From NCBI RefSeq assembly GCF_040892545.1, contig NZ_CP156079.1, forward strand, positions 868,001 to 932,000: a stretch of DNA of 64,000 bases, read 5' to 3'. Source of the DNA: Paracidovorax avenae. GTDB taxonomy: Bacteria > Pseudomonadota > Gammaproteobacteria > Burkholderiales > Burkholderiaceae_C. The translations under genes were made by a program, and so were the position numbers. Below are positions 48,214 to 57,673 of this stretch, piece after piece. Below the pieces are notes generated by a model. That model did not search any database. It saw only the letters and a program-made list of their open reading frames with translations, and had not been told where the DNA came from. Position 1 is the stretch's first letter, and the number at the start of each line of letters is the position of its first letter.

Positions 48214-51200
48214 GTGTTTCGACCCCTTCTGGCCTTCGTGCTCTCGCGCCGGCCCATCGTGCTGCTGGGCCTGCTGGCCTTCATGGCCGCCGGCATCCTC
48301 GCCTTCCTCCACCTCAACGTGGAGGCCTACCCCAACCCGGCGCCGGTGATCCTGGAGATCACGGCGCAGGCGCCCGGCCAGTCGGCCGAGGAAATGGAGC
48401 GCTACTACACCCGGCCTATGGAAGTGGGCCTGGCCACCACGCCGGGCGTGGACAACATCCGCTCGACCTCGTTCTACGGCCTGTCGTTCGTGCGCGTCAC
48501 CTTCAAGTACGGCACCGACTACTACTTCGCGCTCACGCAGGTGGCCAACAACCTGCAGGCCAACGTCAGCCTGCCGAACAGCGTGCAGCCGCAGATCCAG
48601 GCGTCGAGCCTGGTGGGCGAGATCCTGCGCTACCAGGTCAAGGGGCCGCCGGGCATGGGCCTGACACAGCTGCGCACGCTGCAGGACTGGGTGATCCAGC
48701 GCCGGCTGCTCACGGTGCCCGGCGTGGCGCAGGTGGTGACCTGGGGCGGCACCACCAAGGAATACCACGTGGAGCCGGACCCGAAGCTGCTGGAGTCGCG
48801 CGGCGTGACGCTGCAGCAGCTCATCTCCGCCATCGGCAACGCCAACCTCAACGTGGGCGGGCGCGCCGTCAGCGTGGGCGACCAGTCGGTCAACATCCGC
48901 GGCCTGGGCGCGGTGGAGAACCTGGCCGACATCGGCAACGTGGTCATCACCCAGCAGAACGGGCTGCCGATCCAGGTGAAGGATGTGGCGCGCATTGCCG
49001 AAGGCACGGTGCCGCGCCTGGGCGAGGCCGGGCGCGACGACCAGAACGACGTGGTGACCGGCGTGGTGATCATGAACCGCACGCTGCACACCAAGGACGT
49101 GATGGAGCGCGTGCAGCAGGCGGTGGAGAAGATCAACGGCGACCACAGCCTGCCGCCCGGCGTGCACCTGGCGCCGTACTACGACCGCTCGGCGCTGGTG
49201 AACGTGACCACGCACACGGTGCTGCACAACCTGGTGTTCGGCTGCCTGCTGGTGTTCCTCATCCAGTGGATCTTCCTGGGCGACTTGCGCAGCGCGGTGA
49301 TCGTGAGCGTGAACATTCCGTTCGCGCTGTTCTTCAGCATCATGATCCTGGTCCTGACCAACGAATCGGCCAACCTGCTGTCGCTCGGGGCGGTGGATTT
49401 CGGGATCATCGTGGACTCGGCGGTGATCCTGGTGGAGAACGTGTTCCGCAACTTCCAGCGCAGCCGGGGCGACCGGGCGACGGCGCTGCGCGCGCTGGCG
49501 CGCGAGCCCGACGGGGCGGCGCTCGCTCCCGCCACGGGATGGACGGCGCGGTTGCGCACCATCTACCTGAGCGCCCGGCAGGTGGACAGCTCGGTGCTGT
49601 TCTCCACCTGCATCACGATCGCCGCGTTCACGCCGCTCTTCACCATGCAAGGGGTGGAAGGGCAGATCTTCGGGCCCATGGCGCGCACCTACGGCTACGC
49701 CCTGGCGGGCGCGCTGCTGGCCACCTTCACCGTCACGCCGGTGCTGGCGAGCTACCTGCTGCCGCGCAAGGTGGAGGAGAAGGAGACGCTCATCGTGCGC
49801 GCCATCCACCGCGCCTACCGGCCCGCGCTGCACTGGGTGCTGGCCCATGCGCGCACCACGGTGGCGATCGGCTGCGTCGCGCTGCTGGCGGGCGGCCTGC
49901 TGGCGACGCGCCTGGGCAGCGAATTCCTGCCGGCGCTGGAAGAGGGCAACCTGTGGATACGCGCCTCCATGCCGCCGACCATCTCGCTGGAGGCCGGCAC
50001 CGAGCAGGTCAACCGCATGCGGGCGCTGATCAAGGCCTATCCGGAGGTCGTCACCGTGGTCTCGCAGCATGGCCGGCCGGACGATGGCAGCGATGCCTCG
50101 GGCTTCAACAATGTGGAGCTGTTCGCGCCGCTCAAGCCCTTCGGGGAGTGGCGGCCCGGCATGACCAAGGAACGCCTGGTGGCCGAGCTGCAGTCGAAGT
50201 TCGAAAGCGCCTTCCCGGGCGTGGGTTTCAATTTCTCGCAATACATCCAGGACAACGTGGAAGAGGGCCTGTCTGGCGTGAAGGGGGCCAATTCGGTCAA
50301 GATCATCGGTCCCGACCTGCCCACGCTGGAGCGTCTGGCCGACGAGGTGATGGGGGTGATGCGGCAGGTCGATGGCGTGGCCGACCTGGGGACCTTCCAC
50401 ACGCTGGGCCAGCCGAACATGAACATCCACATCGACCGTGCCCGCGCCGCCCGCTACGGACTGAACACGGGCGACGTGAACGCCACCATCCAGGCCGCGC
50501 TGGCCGGCACCAATGCCACCACGGTGCTGGAAGGCGACCGTCAGTTCGGCCTGACGGTGCGCTTCCCGAAGGAGCAGCGCGGCAGCATCGACGCGGTGCG
50601 GGCGCTGCGCATCGGCTACACCACGAGCGGCGGCGGCACGGCCTTCATCCCGCTGACCGACGTGGCCACGATTTCGGTGGACACGGGCGCCACTTACATC
50701 TACCACGAGAGCAACGAGCGCTACATCCCGATCAAGTTCAGCGCGCGCGGCCGCGACCTGGGCAGCACGGTGTCGGAGGTGCAGCGCAAGGTGGCCGAGC
50801 AGGTACGGCTGCCCGAGGGCTACCGCATCACCTATGCGGGCGAGTTCGAGGAACTGCAACAGGCCAAGGCGCGCATGATGATCGCCATCCCGCTGGCGGT
50901 GGCGCTGATCGTGGTGCTGCTGTATGCGCTTTTCAGCAATTTCGCGTACAGCCTGCTCACGCTGGCGGCCGTGCCCTTCACCGTGCTGGGCGGGGTGCTG
51001 GCGCTCTGGGTGTCGGGCCAGGTGCTGAGCGTGTCGGCCATCATCGGCTTCATCTCGCTGCTGGGCGTGTCGGTGATGGACGGCATCCTGATCCTGACCT
51101 GCTTCAAGGAGCTGCGCGCGGCGGGCCGCAATGCCCTGGACGCGATCACCGAAGCGTACGAGAGCCGCATGCGGCCGCTGTTGATGACGGCGCTCTCGGC

Positions 51201-51420
51201 CTGCATCGGGCTGTTCCCGGCCGCCCTGTCGCACAGCATCGGCAGCGAGGTGCAGCGGCCCCTGGCCACGGTCGTGGTGGGCGGCATGCTGATCGGGCCG
51301 CTGTTCCTGCTGCTGGTCGTGCCGGCCCTGCGCCTGTTGGTGCTGCGGCGCATGAAGTTGTCCAGCCGCCGCCAGGGACTGGGAGGCAAGAGGCCACGCG
51401 TCGAGAGGGAAGGGATATGA
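48214..51420 (+). CDS. RND efflux transporter, heavy-metal-efflux (CzcA/CusA) type
   Basis: A 1068-residue inner membrane RND pump with 12 expected helices and two large periplasmic loops. TM4 carries GAVDFGIIVDSAVILVENVF, the DxxxxxD pattern typical of the heavy-metal-efflux subgroup, and the pump opens LSRRPIVLLGLLAFMAAGILAFLHLNVEAYPNPAPV. Which cation, or another substrate, is not clear; the adaptor lacks metal motifs. The start is GTG at 48214 after GGAGCC. The following outer membrane gene overlaps its stop (ATGA). Confidence 0.92.
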   Translation: MFRPLLAFVLSRRPIVLLGLLAFMAAGILAFLHLNVEAYPNPAPVILEITAQAPGQSAEEMERYYTRPMEVGLATTPGVDNIRSTSFYGLSFVRVTFKYGTDYYFALTQVANNLQANVSLPNSVQPQIQASSLVGEILRYQVKGPPGMGLTQLRTLQDWVIQRRLLTVPGVAQVVTWGGTTKEYHVEPDPKLLESRGVTLQQLISAIGNANLNVGGRAVSVGDQSVNIRGLGAVENLADIGNVVITQQNGLPIQVKDVARIAEGTVPRLGEAGRDDQNDVVTGVVIMNRTLHTKDVMERVQQAVEKINGDHSLPPGVHLAPYYDRSALVNVTTHTVLHNLVFGCLLVFLIQWIFLGDLRSAVIVSVNIPFALFFSIMILVLTNESANLLSLGAVDFGIIVDSAVILVENVFRNFQRSRGDRATALRALAREPDGAALAPATGWTARLRTIYLSARQVDSSVLFSTCITIAAFTPLFTMQGVEGQIFGPMARTYGYALAGALLATFTVTPVLASYLLPRKVEEKETLIVRAIHRAYRPALHWVLAHARTTVAIGCVALLAGGLLATRLGSEFLPALEEGNLWIRASMPPTISLEAGTEQVNRMRALIKAYPEVVTVVSQHGRPDDGSDASGFNNVELFAPLKPFGEWRPGMTKERLVAELQSKFESAFPGVGFNFSQYIQDNVEEGLSGVKGANSVKIIGPDLPTLERLADEVMGVMRQVDGVADLGTFHTLGQPNMNIHIDRARAARYGLNTGDVNATIQAALAGTNATTVLEGDRQFGLTVRFPKEQRGSIDAVRALRIGYTTSGGGTAFIPLTDVATISVDTGATYIYHESNERYIPIKFSARGRDLGSTVSEVQRKVAEQVRLPEGYRITYAGEFEELQQAKARMMIAIPLAVALIVVLLYALFSNFAYSLLTLAAVPFTVLGGVLALWVSGQVLSVSAIIGFISLLGVSVMDGILILTCFKELRAAGRNALDAITEAYESRMRPLLMTALSACIGLFPAALSHSIGSEVQRPLATVVVGGMLIGPLFLLLVVPALRLLVLRRMKLSSRRQGLGGKRPRVEREGI

Positions 51421-52829
51421 CCTTGATGTTTGAAAGAGCGCTTTGCGCTGCCGCCGTGTCGCTGGCGCTGGCCCTGTCGGGTTGCGCGGTGGGGGCCGAC
51501 CATGCCGCGCCCGCCACGCCGGCCCCGGCGTCGCTGACCCGCGAGGCGCTGGCATTGCCGCTGCGGCCCGGGCCGGTGGCGCCGGACTGGTGGAAGGTGT
51601 TCGGCAGCGCGCCGCTCGATGCCCTGGTGGCCGAGGCGCTGGCGCACAGCCCCACGGTCGATGCCGCGCGCGCCACCCTGCGCGCGGCGCAGGAGAACGT
51701 GGCTGCCCAGCGCGGGCTGTTCTATCCGCAGGTACAGGCAAGCCAGAACAACACGCGGCAGAACACGGGGAAAACCCAATCGTCGCCGCTGAATTCGGGC
51801 GACACGGTGTTCAACTACCACACCGCGCAGCTCAGCGTGGCCTACACGCCCGACCTGTTCGGCGGCAACCGGCGCCAGATCGAATCGCTGCAGGCCTCGG
51901 CCGAGCAGCAGCTTTGGCAACTGGAGGGCGCGCGCCTGACGTTGGCGAGCAACCTGGTCGGTGCCGTGCTGCAGGGGGCCATGCTGGCCGAGCAGGTGGA
52001 GCTGACCGGGAAAGCCGTGGCTGCGATGCAGGAGCAACTGCGGGTGATGCGCAACCTGCAGCGCGCCGGCTATGCCAGCGGCCTGGACGTGGCCACGCAG
52101 GAGAACCTGCTGAGCCAGGCGCAGCAGGCGCTGCCGCCGCTGCAGAAGCAGCTGGAGCAGACCCGCAACCTCGTGGCGGTGCTGGCGGGCCGCACGCCCG
52201 ATGCGGTGTTGCCCATGCCAGGGTTGGCAGATCTCGCCCCGCCGCCGCTGCCCCAGGCCGTGCCGTCGCAACTGGTGGCGCAGCGGCCCGACGTGCGCGC
52301 GGCCGAGAGCGCGCTGCATGCAGCCAGCGCATCGATCGGCGTGGCGGAGGCAGCGCGCTTTCCGCAACTGTCGCTGACGGCGGCGCTGGGCGGCGGCGCC
52401 ACGGATTTCGGCCGCATGTTCTCTGCGGGCAATGCGGTCTGGTCGCTGGGCGCCGGCCTGCTCATGCCGATCTTCGACGGCGGGACGCTCGCCGCGCGCC
52501 AGCGCGCGGCCGAGGCGCAGTTCGATGCGGCGGCGGCGCAGTACCGCGGCGCGGTGCTGACGGCGTTCCAGAACGTCGCGGACACGCTGTATGCGCTGTC
52601 CATCGACCAGCGGTCCCTGCAGGTGGCCGATGCCAGCGTGGAGGCCACGCGGTCCGGCTACGAACTCACGCGCTCGCAGCTCGCGCAGGGCTATGCCTCG
52701 CGGCCGTCGCTGCTGGCTGCCGAGCAGGCGTGGCGGCAGGCGCAGGCTGCGCGGGCCGCTGCCTACGGTACGCTGCTGGGCGACAGCGTGGCGCTCTACC
52801 AGGCGGTGGGCGGCGGCGTCCAGCCGTGA
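51417..52829 (+). CDS. Outer membrane efflux lipoprotein (NodT/TolC family)
   Basis: A 470-residue outer membrane factor. Signal peptide with lipobox LALALSGCAVGAD, PDWWKVFGSAPLDALVAEALAHSPTVDAARATL in the first helical repeat, and the duplicated TolC pattern (SQLVAQRPDVRAAESALHAASASIGVAEAARFPQLSLTAALGGG, YRGAVLTAFQNVADTLYAL). It completes the tripartite pump as the exit duct. The ATG overlaps the transporter stop, which fixes the start; longer upstream frames are shadows of the transporter. Confidence 0.92.
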   Translation: MTLMFERALCAAAVSLALALSGCAVGADHAAPATPAPASLTREALALPLRPGPVAPDWWKVFGSAPLDALVAEALAHSPTVDAARATLRAAQENVAAQRGLFYPQVQASQNNTRQNTGKTQSSPLNSGDTVFNYHTAQLSVAYTPDLFGGNRRQIESLQASAEQQLWQLEGARLTLASNLVGAVLQGAMLAEQVELTGKAVAAMQEQLRVMRNLQRAGYASGLDVATQENLLSQAQQALPPLQKQLEQTRNLVAVLAGRTPDAVLPMPGLADLAPPPLPQAVPSQLVAQRPDVRAAESALHAASASIGVAEAARFPQLSLTAALGGGATDFGRMFSAGNAVWSLGAGLLMPIFDGGTLAARQRAAEAQFDAAAAQYRGAVLTAFQNVADTLYALSIDQRSLQVADASVEATRSGYELTRSQLAQGYASRPSLLAAEQAWRQAQAARAAAYGTLLGDSVALYQAVGGGVQP

Positions 52830-52848
52830 GGCCAGCGCCCGCGCCCTG

Positions 52849-54060
52849 TCAGAGACGGAACACGCCGTCGTCGTAGGCGGCGTTGTAGTCGGCCGCGTCG
52901 CGCAGCGTCTTCTCGGCCATCTCCGCCGCGGCGGCCTGCAGCTTGGCCTGCCACTTGCCGCGGCGTGCGTAGTCGATCAGTTCGTCCGCGATGGCCGAAC
53001 CCTGGCGGCCGGCGCTGCGCAGCTGGCCCCAGGCGACCAGCCGGCCCATGGTGGCGACGACGCCGCGGATGTCGGCGAGCTTCTGGCTGGCGCCGGCGAT
53101 GGTCACGCGGTCCTCCAGGGGCTGCAGGCCGCGCAGCACGTAGGGCCGTCCGTCCATCTCCACCGGCTGCAGGAACGCCATCGAGACGGCCTGCACGCGC
53201 CGCTGCACGGCCACCACCCGTTCGGCCTGCGTGCCCCAGCGGGGCTGCTTCGTCTTCAGGTGCGGTACCAGCGATGAGGGCAGGGCCTGCTTGAGGTCCA
53301 GCAGGTAGTTGCCGTCGGGCGAGCCCTTGCCTTCCACGAGGATGGCGTAGCGGTCCACGCCCAGGCTGCCGGTGCCGGCGATGCGGCGGGCCACGTCGAG
53401 CACGCGGAAGAAGTGCGGATGGTCCGGGTCGTGCTGTTGCGCCTTGGCGAAGTCTTCCATGAAACCCAGCACCCCGGCACGCTGGGCGTCGGTGACGGGC
53501 AGGGCCTTGCGTCCGTCGGTGCGCAGTCTGCGCTTGCGGCCTTTCGTGACCGTGCGGCTGTCGAGGAAGGCGGCGCGCTGCCGGTCCCGCAACCCGTCCA
53601 GCAGGGTGCGGACCAGCCCCTGCGCGGTCTGCGGCTCCACCCAGTAGGCCTTGCCGTCGCCCAGGGCATGGACGTAGGCGGACAGGAAGGCCGTGCAGAG
53701 TTCTTCCACCGCGAGGGGTGCGAGTTGCAGGCTGCCGGCACCCACCCGCAGGCTGGCCAGCAGCCGCACGAGGTCCCAGGTGGCGGGGGCGAGCGCGGCT
53801 TCGTCGAAGTCGTTCAGGTCAAAGTACGCGATCCGGTGCTGGCCCTTGTAGCTGCCGAAATTCTCCAGGTGCAGGTCGCCGCAGCACCAGGCGGGCGGCG
53901 CCGACTTGAAGATGCCGCCCCGTGGCAGTCGGGCGTAGAACAGGTGGCAGGTGCCGCGCAGGAAGACGAAGGGATCGCTGCGCATGTGCTCGTACTTGAG
54001 CGCCAGTCGTTCCGGGTCGCGGCCCGCGTTGTAGTGGAGGATTTCCTGTACGGCGTCCAT
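52849..54060 (-). CDS. DUF2252 family protein
   Basis: A 403-residue DUF2252 protein (MDAVQEILHYNAGRDPERLALKYEHMRSDPFVFLRGTCHLFY opening). CCGDLHLENFGSYKG and YFDLNDFDEAALAPATWDLVRL look like the catalytic loop and metal site of aminoglycoside-phosphotransferase-like kinases, so an ATP-dependent small-molecule kinase fold is likely, but no activity is known to me. It is convergent to the RND operon and separated by 108 bases from livF, so it is probably its own transcript. Confidence 0.85.
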   Translation of the reverse strand: MDAVQEILHYNAGRDPERLALKYEHMRSDPFVFLRGTCHLFYARLPRGGIFKSAPPAWCCGDLHLENFGSYKGQHRIAYFDLNDFDEAALAPATWDLVRLLASLRVGAGSLQLAPLAVEELCTAFLSAYVHALGDGKAYWVEPQTAQGLVRTLLDGLRDRQRAAFLDSRTVTKGRKRRLRTDGRKALPVTDAQRAGVLGFMEDFAKAQQHDPDHPHFFRVLDVARRIAGTGSLGVDRYAILVEGKGSPDGNYLLDLKQALPSSLVPHLKTKQPRWGTQAERVVAVQRRVQAVSMAFLQPVEMDGRPYVLRGLQPLEDRVTIAGASQKLADIRGVVATMGRLVAWGQLRSAGRQGSAIADELIDYARRGKWQAKLQAAAAEMAEKTLRDAADYNAAYDDGVFRL

Positions 54061-54168
54061 GGGGATAACTCGGCTGTAGGGAGTCCCATTGTGCGCCCGC
54101 GGGCGGCCGTCCGGGCCCTGGCGGCCCCCTTGTTCCCGGTTCCGCCTTTCGATTGCGCCATCGCGGCA

Positions 54169-54957
54169 TCAGGCCGCCTGCGCCCACTCCTGCGCCGGCA
54201 CGCCTTCGCCGAAGTACAGCGCCCGGATGTCGGCGCGCTCGCGCAGGTCCGCGGCGCTGCCGCACAGGGCGCTGCGGCCGGTCTCGAGCACGGTGGCGCG
54301 GTGGGAGTGGCGCAGTGCCACGGTGGAGTTCTGCTCGGCGATGAGCAGCGTCAGCCCTTCCTCGCGGTTGAGGCGTGCCAGTTCGCGGAAGATGTCCTCC
54401 ACGGTGCGGGGCGCGAGCCCCATGCTGGGTTCGTCCAGCACCAGCAGGCGGGGCCGGGCCATCAGCGCGCGGCCGATGGCGGCCATCTGCTGCTCGCCGC
54501 CGGAGGCGAGCCCGGCGGGCGTGCGGCGCAGGGCCTGCAGGCGCGGGAAGGCGGCATAGACGCGCTCCAGGTCCTGCGCGAGCCGCGAGCGCGGCGCGCC
54601 GCCGCCCAGGCCGCCGGCGACGAGGTTCTCCTCGATCGTGAGCGACGGGAAGCAGTGCCGGCCCTCCAGCACGGGCACCAGGCCGCGGCGCACCAGCGCG
54701 TCCGGCGTGGCGCGCAGCACATCGTCGCCATCGAAAGCGATGCGCCCGCGCGTGACCTGGCCGCGCAGGGCCGGCAGCAACTGCGAGACGGCGCGCAGCA
54801 CGGTGGACTTGCCGGCGCCGTTGGCGCCCAGCAGGGCGTGGATCTCGCCGCCCCGCACGTCCAGGCTCACGCCCTGCAGCGCGGCGATGGCGCCCCGGTA
54901 GTGCACATGCACGTCCTGCAGGCGCAGCAGTGGTGCGTCGTCGTCCCGTGCGGCCAT
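54169..54957 (-). CDS. livF: Branched-chain-type ABC transporter ATPase, LivF component
   Basis: A 262-residue ABC ATPase: Walker A LLGANGAGKSTVLR, signature LASGGEQQMAAIGRAL, Walker B LLVLDEPSMGLAP and the H-loop region LTLLIAEQNSTVAL. The last gene of the nine-gene organosulfur cluster; it starts 5 bases after the sfnB-like stop. Separation of livF from livGHMK by an oxidoreductase gene is unusual and argues that importer and sulfur enzymes are made together. Confidence 0.9.
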   Translation of the reverse strand: MAARDDDAPLLRLQDVHVHYRGAIAALQGVSLDVRGGEIHALLGANGAGKSTVLRAVSQLLPALRGQVTRGRIAFDGDDVLRATPDALVRRGLVPVLEGRHCFPSLTIEENLVAGGLGGGAPRSRLAQDLERVYAAFPRLQALRRTPAGLASGGEQQMAAIGRALMARPRLLVLDEPSMGLAPRTVEDIFRELARLNREEGLTLLIAEQNSTVALRHSHRATVLETGRSALCGSAADLRERADIRALYFGEGVPAQEWAQAA

Positions 54958-54962
54958 GGCGC

Positions 54963-56252
54963 TCAGCTCCAGGCGTGGAAGGGCGGTTTCACGCCGTTCA
55001 GGTGGTAGTTGCCCACGATGGCGTACTTCCACCGCACCGGGTCGTGCAGCGTGTGGGTGCGCGCATTGCGCCAGTGGCGGTCCAGGTGGTACTGGCCCAG
55101 CGTGGAACGCGTGCCGGCGAGTTCGAAGAGCTTGTTGGCGGCCTGCAGGGCGATCTCGGTGGAGAGCACCTTGGCCTCGGCCACCGCGATCTGCGCGGCG
55201 GCCACGGTGTCCGCGTCGGGCGCAGCCAGGGCGCGGTCGATGGCGCGGCCCGCGCGCTCCAGCAGCGCCTCGCTCGCGTGCAGGCGGATCTGCAGGTCGC
55301 CCACCGCGTGGATGGTGTAGGGGTCTTCGGCGGCGGTGTCGCGCTGGCTGTCCACCCAGGGGCGGGTCTTGGTGCGCACGAAGTCCTGCGTATCCTCGAT
55401 GGCGTTGCGCGCGATGCCCACGTCCACCGCGGCCTGGATGATCTGGAAGATCGCGCCGTCCGCGGAAGGCCGGTCGTAGCCCTTCCAGGCCGGCACGAGG
55501 TGGGTGCGGGGCACGCGGACCCGGTCGATGAGCACGGTGCCGCTCAGCGTGGTGCGCTGGCCGAAGCTGCTCCAGTCGTCGATGACCGACAGGCCGGGTG
55601 CGTCACGCTCGGCGATGGCATACCAGGCGCGGCCCTGCGGATCGTTGGCCACGATGGGCACGTAGTGCGCCAGCAGCGCGCCGCTGGAGTAGAACTTGCG
55701 CCCGGTCACCACGACGTGGTCGCCGTCCTCGATGAAACGGGTCTCGAAGTCCGCGGCGCGGCGGGAGCCCGATTCGGAAAAGGCGTTGCCGAAGCGCGCG
55801 CCCGCGAGGATCTCGCCGAACAGCAGGCGCTGCTGGGCCTCGTCCGACACGGTGCGGATGGCGGCCACGATGCCCAGGTGGTTCTGGGTGATCTGGCCGA
55901 TGGAGGGGTCGGCCGCGGAGATGATCGCGATGACCTCAGCGAGCGTGGCATAGGACACCTCCGCGCCGCCGTGGGCGCGCGGCACGTTGATGGCCCAGAG
56001 GCCGCTCTGGGAATAGGCGTCGATCTCCTCCACCGGCCAGAGCCGGTCGCGGTCGCGCAGCGCGGCGCCTTCGCGGAAGCGCTCGGCCAGGCCATGGGCG
56101 ATGGCCAGGGCTTCCCGGTCGTCGCGTATCACGTGGGCCGGGGCTGCGGGACGTGGCAGCCCCGGCACGGGCTGGCCGGGCTGCAGGGCCGCCTGCAGGG
56201 CGTGCGGGCGGACGGGCTGTTCGGTGGCGGGGTTCTGGAGCACGGCGGACAT
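54963..56252 (-). CDS. sfnB: SfnB-like sulfur acquisition oxidoreductase (acyl-CoA dehydrogenase fold)
   Basis: A 429-residue acyl-CoA dehydrogenase-fold flavoprotein. The segments LWAINVPRAHGGAEVSYATLAEVIAIISAADPSIGQITQNH, GNAFSESGSRRAADFETRF, GRKFYSSGALLAHYVP, VIDDWSSFGQRTTLSGTV and HRHWRNARTHTLHDPVRWKYAIVG fit the SfnB group found in dimethyl sulfone use. The catalytic Glu of true acyl-CoA dehydrogenases is not obvious, as expected for the group. It sits between the binding-protein gene and livF. The exact reaction is unknown. Confidence 0.85.
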   Translation of the reverse strand: MSAVLQNPATEQPVRPHALQAALQPGQPVPGLPRPAAPAHVIRDDREALAIAHGLAERFREGAALRDRDRLWPVEEIDAYSQSGLWAINVPRAHGGAEVSYATLAEVIAIISAADPSIGQITQNHLGIVAAIRTVSDEAQQRLLFGEILAGARFGNAFSESGSRRAADFETRFIEDGDHVVVTGRKFYSSGALLAHYVPIVANDPQGRAWYAIAERDAPGLSVIDDWSSFGQRTTLSGTVLIDRVRVPRTHLVPAWKGYDRPSADGAIFQIIQAAVDVGIARNAIEDTQDFVRTKTRPWVDSQRDTAAEDPYTIHAVGDLQIRLHASEALLERAGRAIDRALAAPDADTVAAAQIAVAEAKVLSTEIALQAANKLFELAGTRSTLGQYHLDRHWRNARTHTLHDPVRWKYAIVGNYHLNGVKPPFHAWS

Positions 56253-56302
56253 GGTGATTCCTCCTGGTGGTGGATGAAAGAGGGGCGTAGGGGAACGGTC
56301 GA

Positions 56303-57622
56303 TCAGTCGTCGATGCTGCGGCGCAGCGGGATCTTCCGGTCGCGGGCATAGGCTTCGGAAGAGGCTTCGATCAGCGGACGCAGCAGCTTCCAGTCCGGCG
56401 CGATCCAGTCGGAGACCACCTTCCACTGCGTGCCGTCCCATTGCTGGAAGGCCACGCGGCCGTCGCCTTCGTGGTTGTCCCAGGTGACGTGGATGGAGTG
56501 GAAGAGGCCCTTGGCGCCGAGCGCCGCGGCGCGCGCCTCGTCGATGCGCAGGTTCTCGAAGCCCCAGCGCACTTCGTTGCCGGTGAGGGTGCGCCGGCCG
56601 AACTTCGCCTGCGCGATGCGCACGGCCTCGACGTTGAGGATGCCGTTGAGCACCCCGAGGTTGTGATAGACGCTGCCGATGCGGCGCGTGTCTTCCAGGT
56701 TGCCCTTGCCCGCGGCGTACAGGGTCTTGCGGATCTCCTGCAGCACGGGGTACTGGTCGCCCGCCGCCACCGTGGTGATGGCGGTGTAGCCCTTGGCCGC
56801 GTCCCCCGCGGGCAGCACATCCTCCTCGGAGTTGGACCAGACGTTGCCGATGATGCGCGTGGCGGGAAAGCCCGTCTTCTGCGCCGTGCGCAGGGCCACC
56901 GGGTTCATCACGCCCCAGCCGCGCAGCACCACGTAGTCGGGCCTGGCGCGGCGGATGGCGAGCCACTGCGACTGTTGCTCGTTGCCGGGGTGCGGTACCT
57001 CGATCTGCTGCAGCGCGAAGCCGTACTGCTTCGCCAGCAGTTCGTAGATGGGGATGGTTTCCTTGCCGTAGGGCGAGCCGTGGTAGAGCACCACGATCTT
57101 CTTTCCCTTGAGCTTCTCGGCGCCGCCTTCCTTGCCGGCGATGTAGTTCACGATGCCCGAGGTCTCGCTGTAGGGGTTGAGCAGCAGCGGGAAGGCGTAC
57201 TTGAACACGCGGCCGTCGGTGGTGTCGGTGCGGCCGTGGTTGATGGTGATGAGCGGCACCTTGTCGGCGGTGACGCGGTCCAGCATGGCATAGGCGATGC
57301 CCACCGACAGCGGGTTCCAGGCGGCGATGCCGGGGCGGGTCTTGAAGCGTTCGTACACCTCCACGCCGCGCTCCACCTCGTACTGCGTTTCGCCCTCCGC
57401 CCAGGTCAGCTTCACGCCGCCCACGCCGCCGTCGCGCAGGTTCACGAGGTTGAGGTAATCGATGAAGCCGCCGAAGAAGCCCGTGCCCCCGGCGGCATAC
57501 GGCCCTACGCGGTAGCTCTGCAGCGGGAAGAACTGTTCGTCGGCCCGGGCGGGCTGCACGGCGAGGGCAGCGGTGGCGGCCAGCGCGAGGGCTGCAGCGC
57601 GCAGGTGCGGAAGAAGGCGCAT
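56303..57622 (-). CDS. Branched-chain-type ABC transporter substrate-binding protein (LivK-like)
   Basis: A 439-residue periplasmic binding protein with a signal peptide (RLLPHLRAAALALAATAALAVQPARA). Its type I fold pattern includes the opening segment EQFFPLQSYRVGPYAAGGTGFFGGFIDYLNLVN, IVNYIAGKEGGAEKLKGKKIVVLYHGSPYGKETIP and VLRGWGVMNPVALRTA. It is longer than LivJ/LivK and lacks their obvious amino-acid pocket signature, so the ligand may be something else. Given the enzymes around it, an organosulfur compound is the simplest guess. 50 bases upstream of the sfnB-like gene. Confidence 0.87.
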   Translation of the reverse strand: MRLLPHLRAAALALAATAALAVQPARADEQFFPLQSYRVGPYAAGGTGFFGGFIDYLNLVNLRDGGVGGVKLTWAEGETQYEVERGVEVYERFKTRPGIAAWNPLSVGIAYAMLDRVTADKVPLITINHGRTDTTDGRVFKYAFPLLLNPYSETSGIVNYIAGKEGGAEKLKGKKIVVLYHGSPYGKETIPIYELLAKQYGFALQQIEVPHPGNEQQSQWLAIRRARPDYVVLRGWGVMNPVALRTAQKTGFPATRIIGNVWSNSEEDVLPAGDAAKGYTAITTVAAGDQYPVLQEIRKTLYAAGKGNLEDTRRIGSVYHNLGVLNGILNVEAVRIAQAKFGRRTLTGNEVRWGFENLRIDEARAAALGAKGLFHSIHVTWDNHEGDGRVAFQQWDGTQWKVVSDWIAPDWKLLRPLIEASSEAYARDRKIPLRRSIDD

Positions 57623-57673
57623 GGAAGATAACTCCTGGAGGACGGTGTGAAGCGATGGAAAGGGAAGGGGCGG

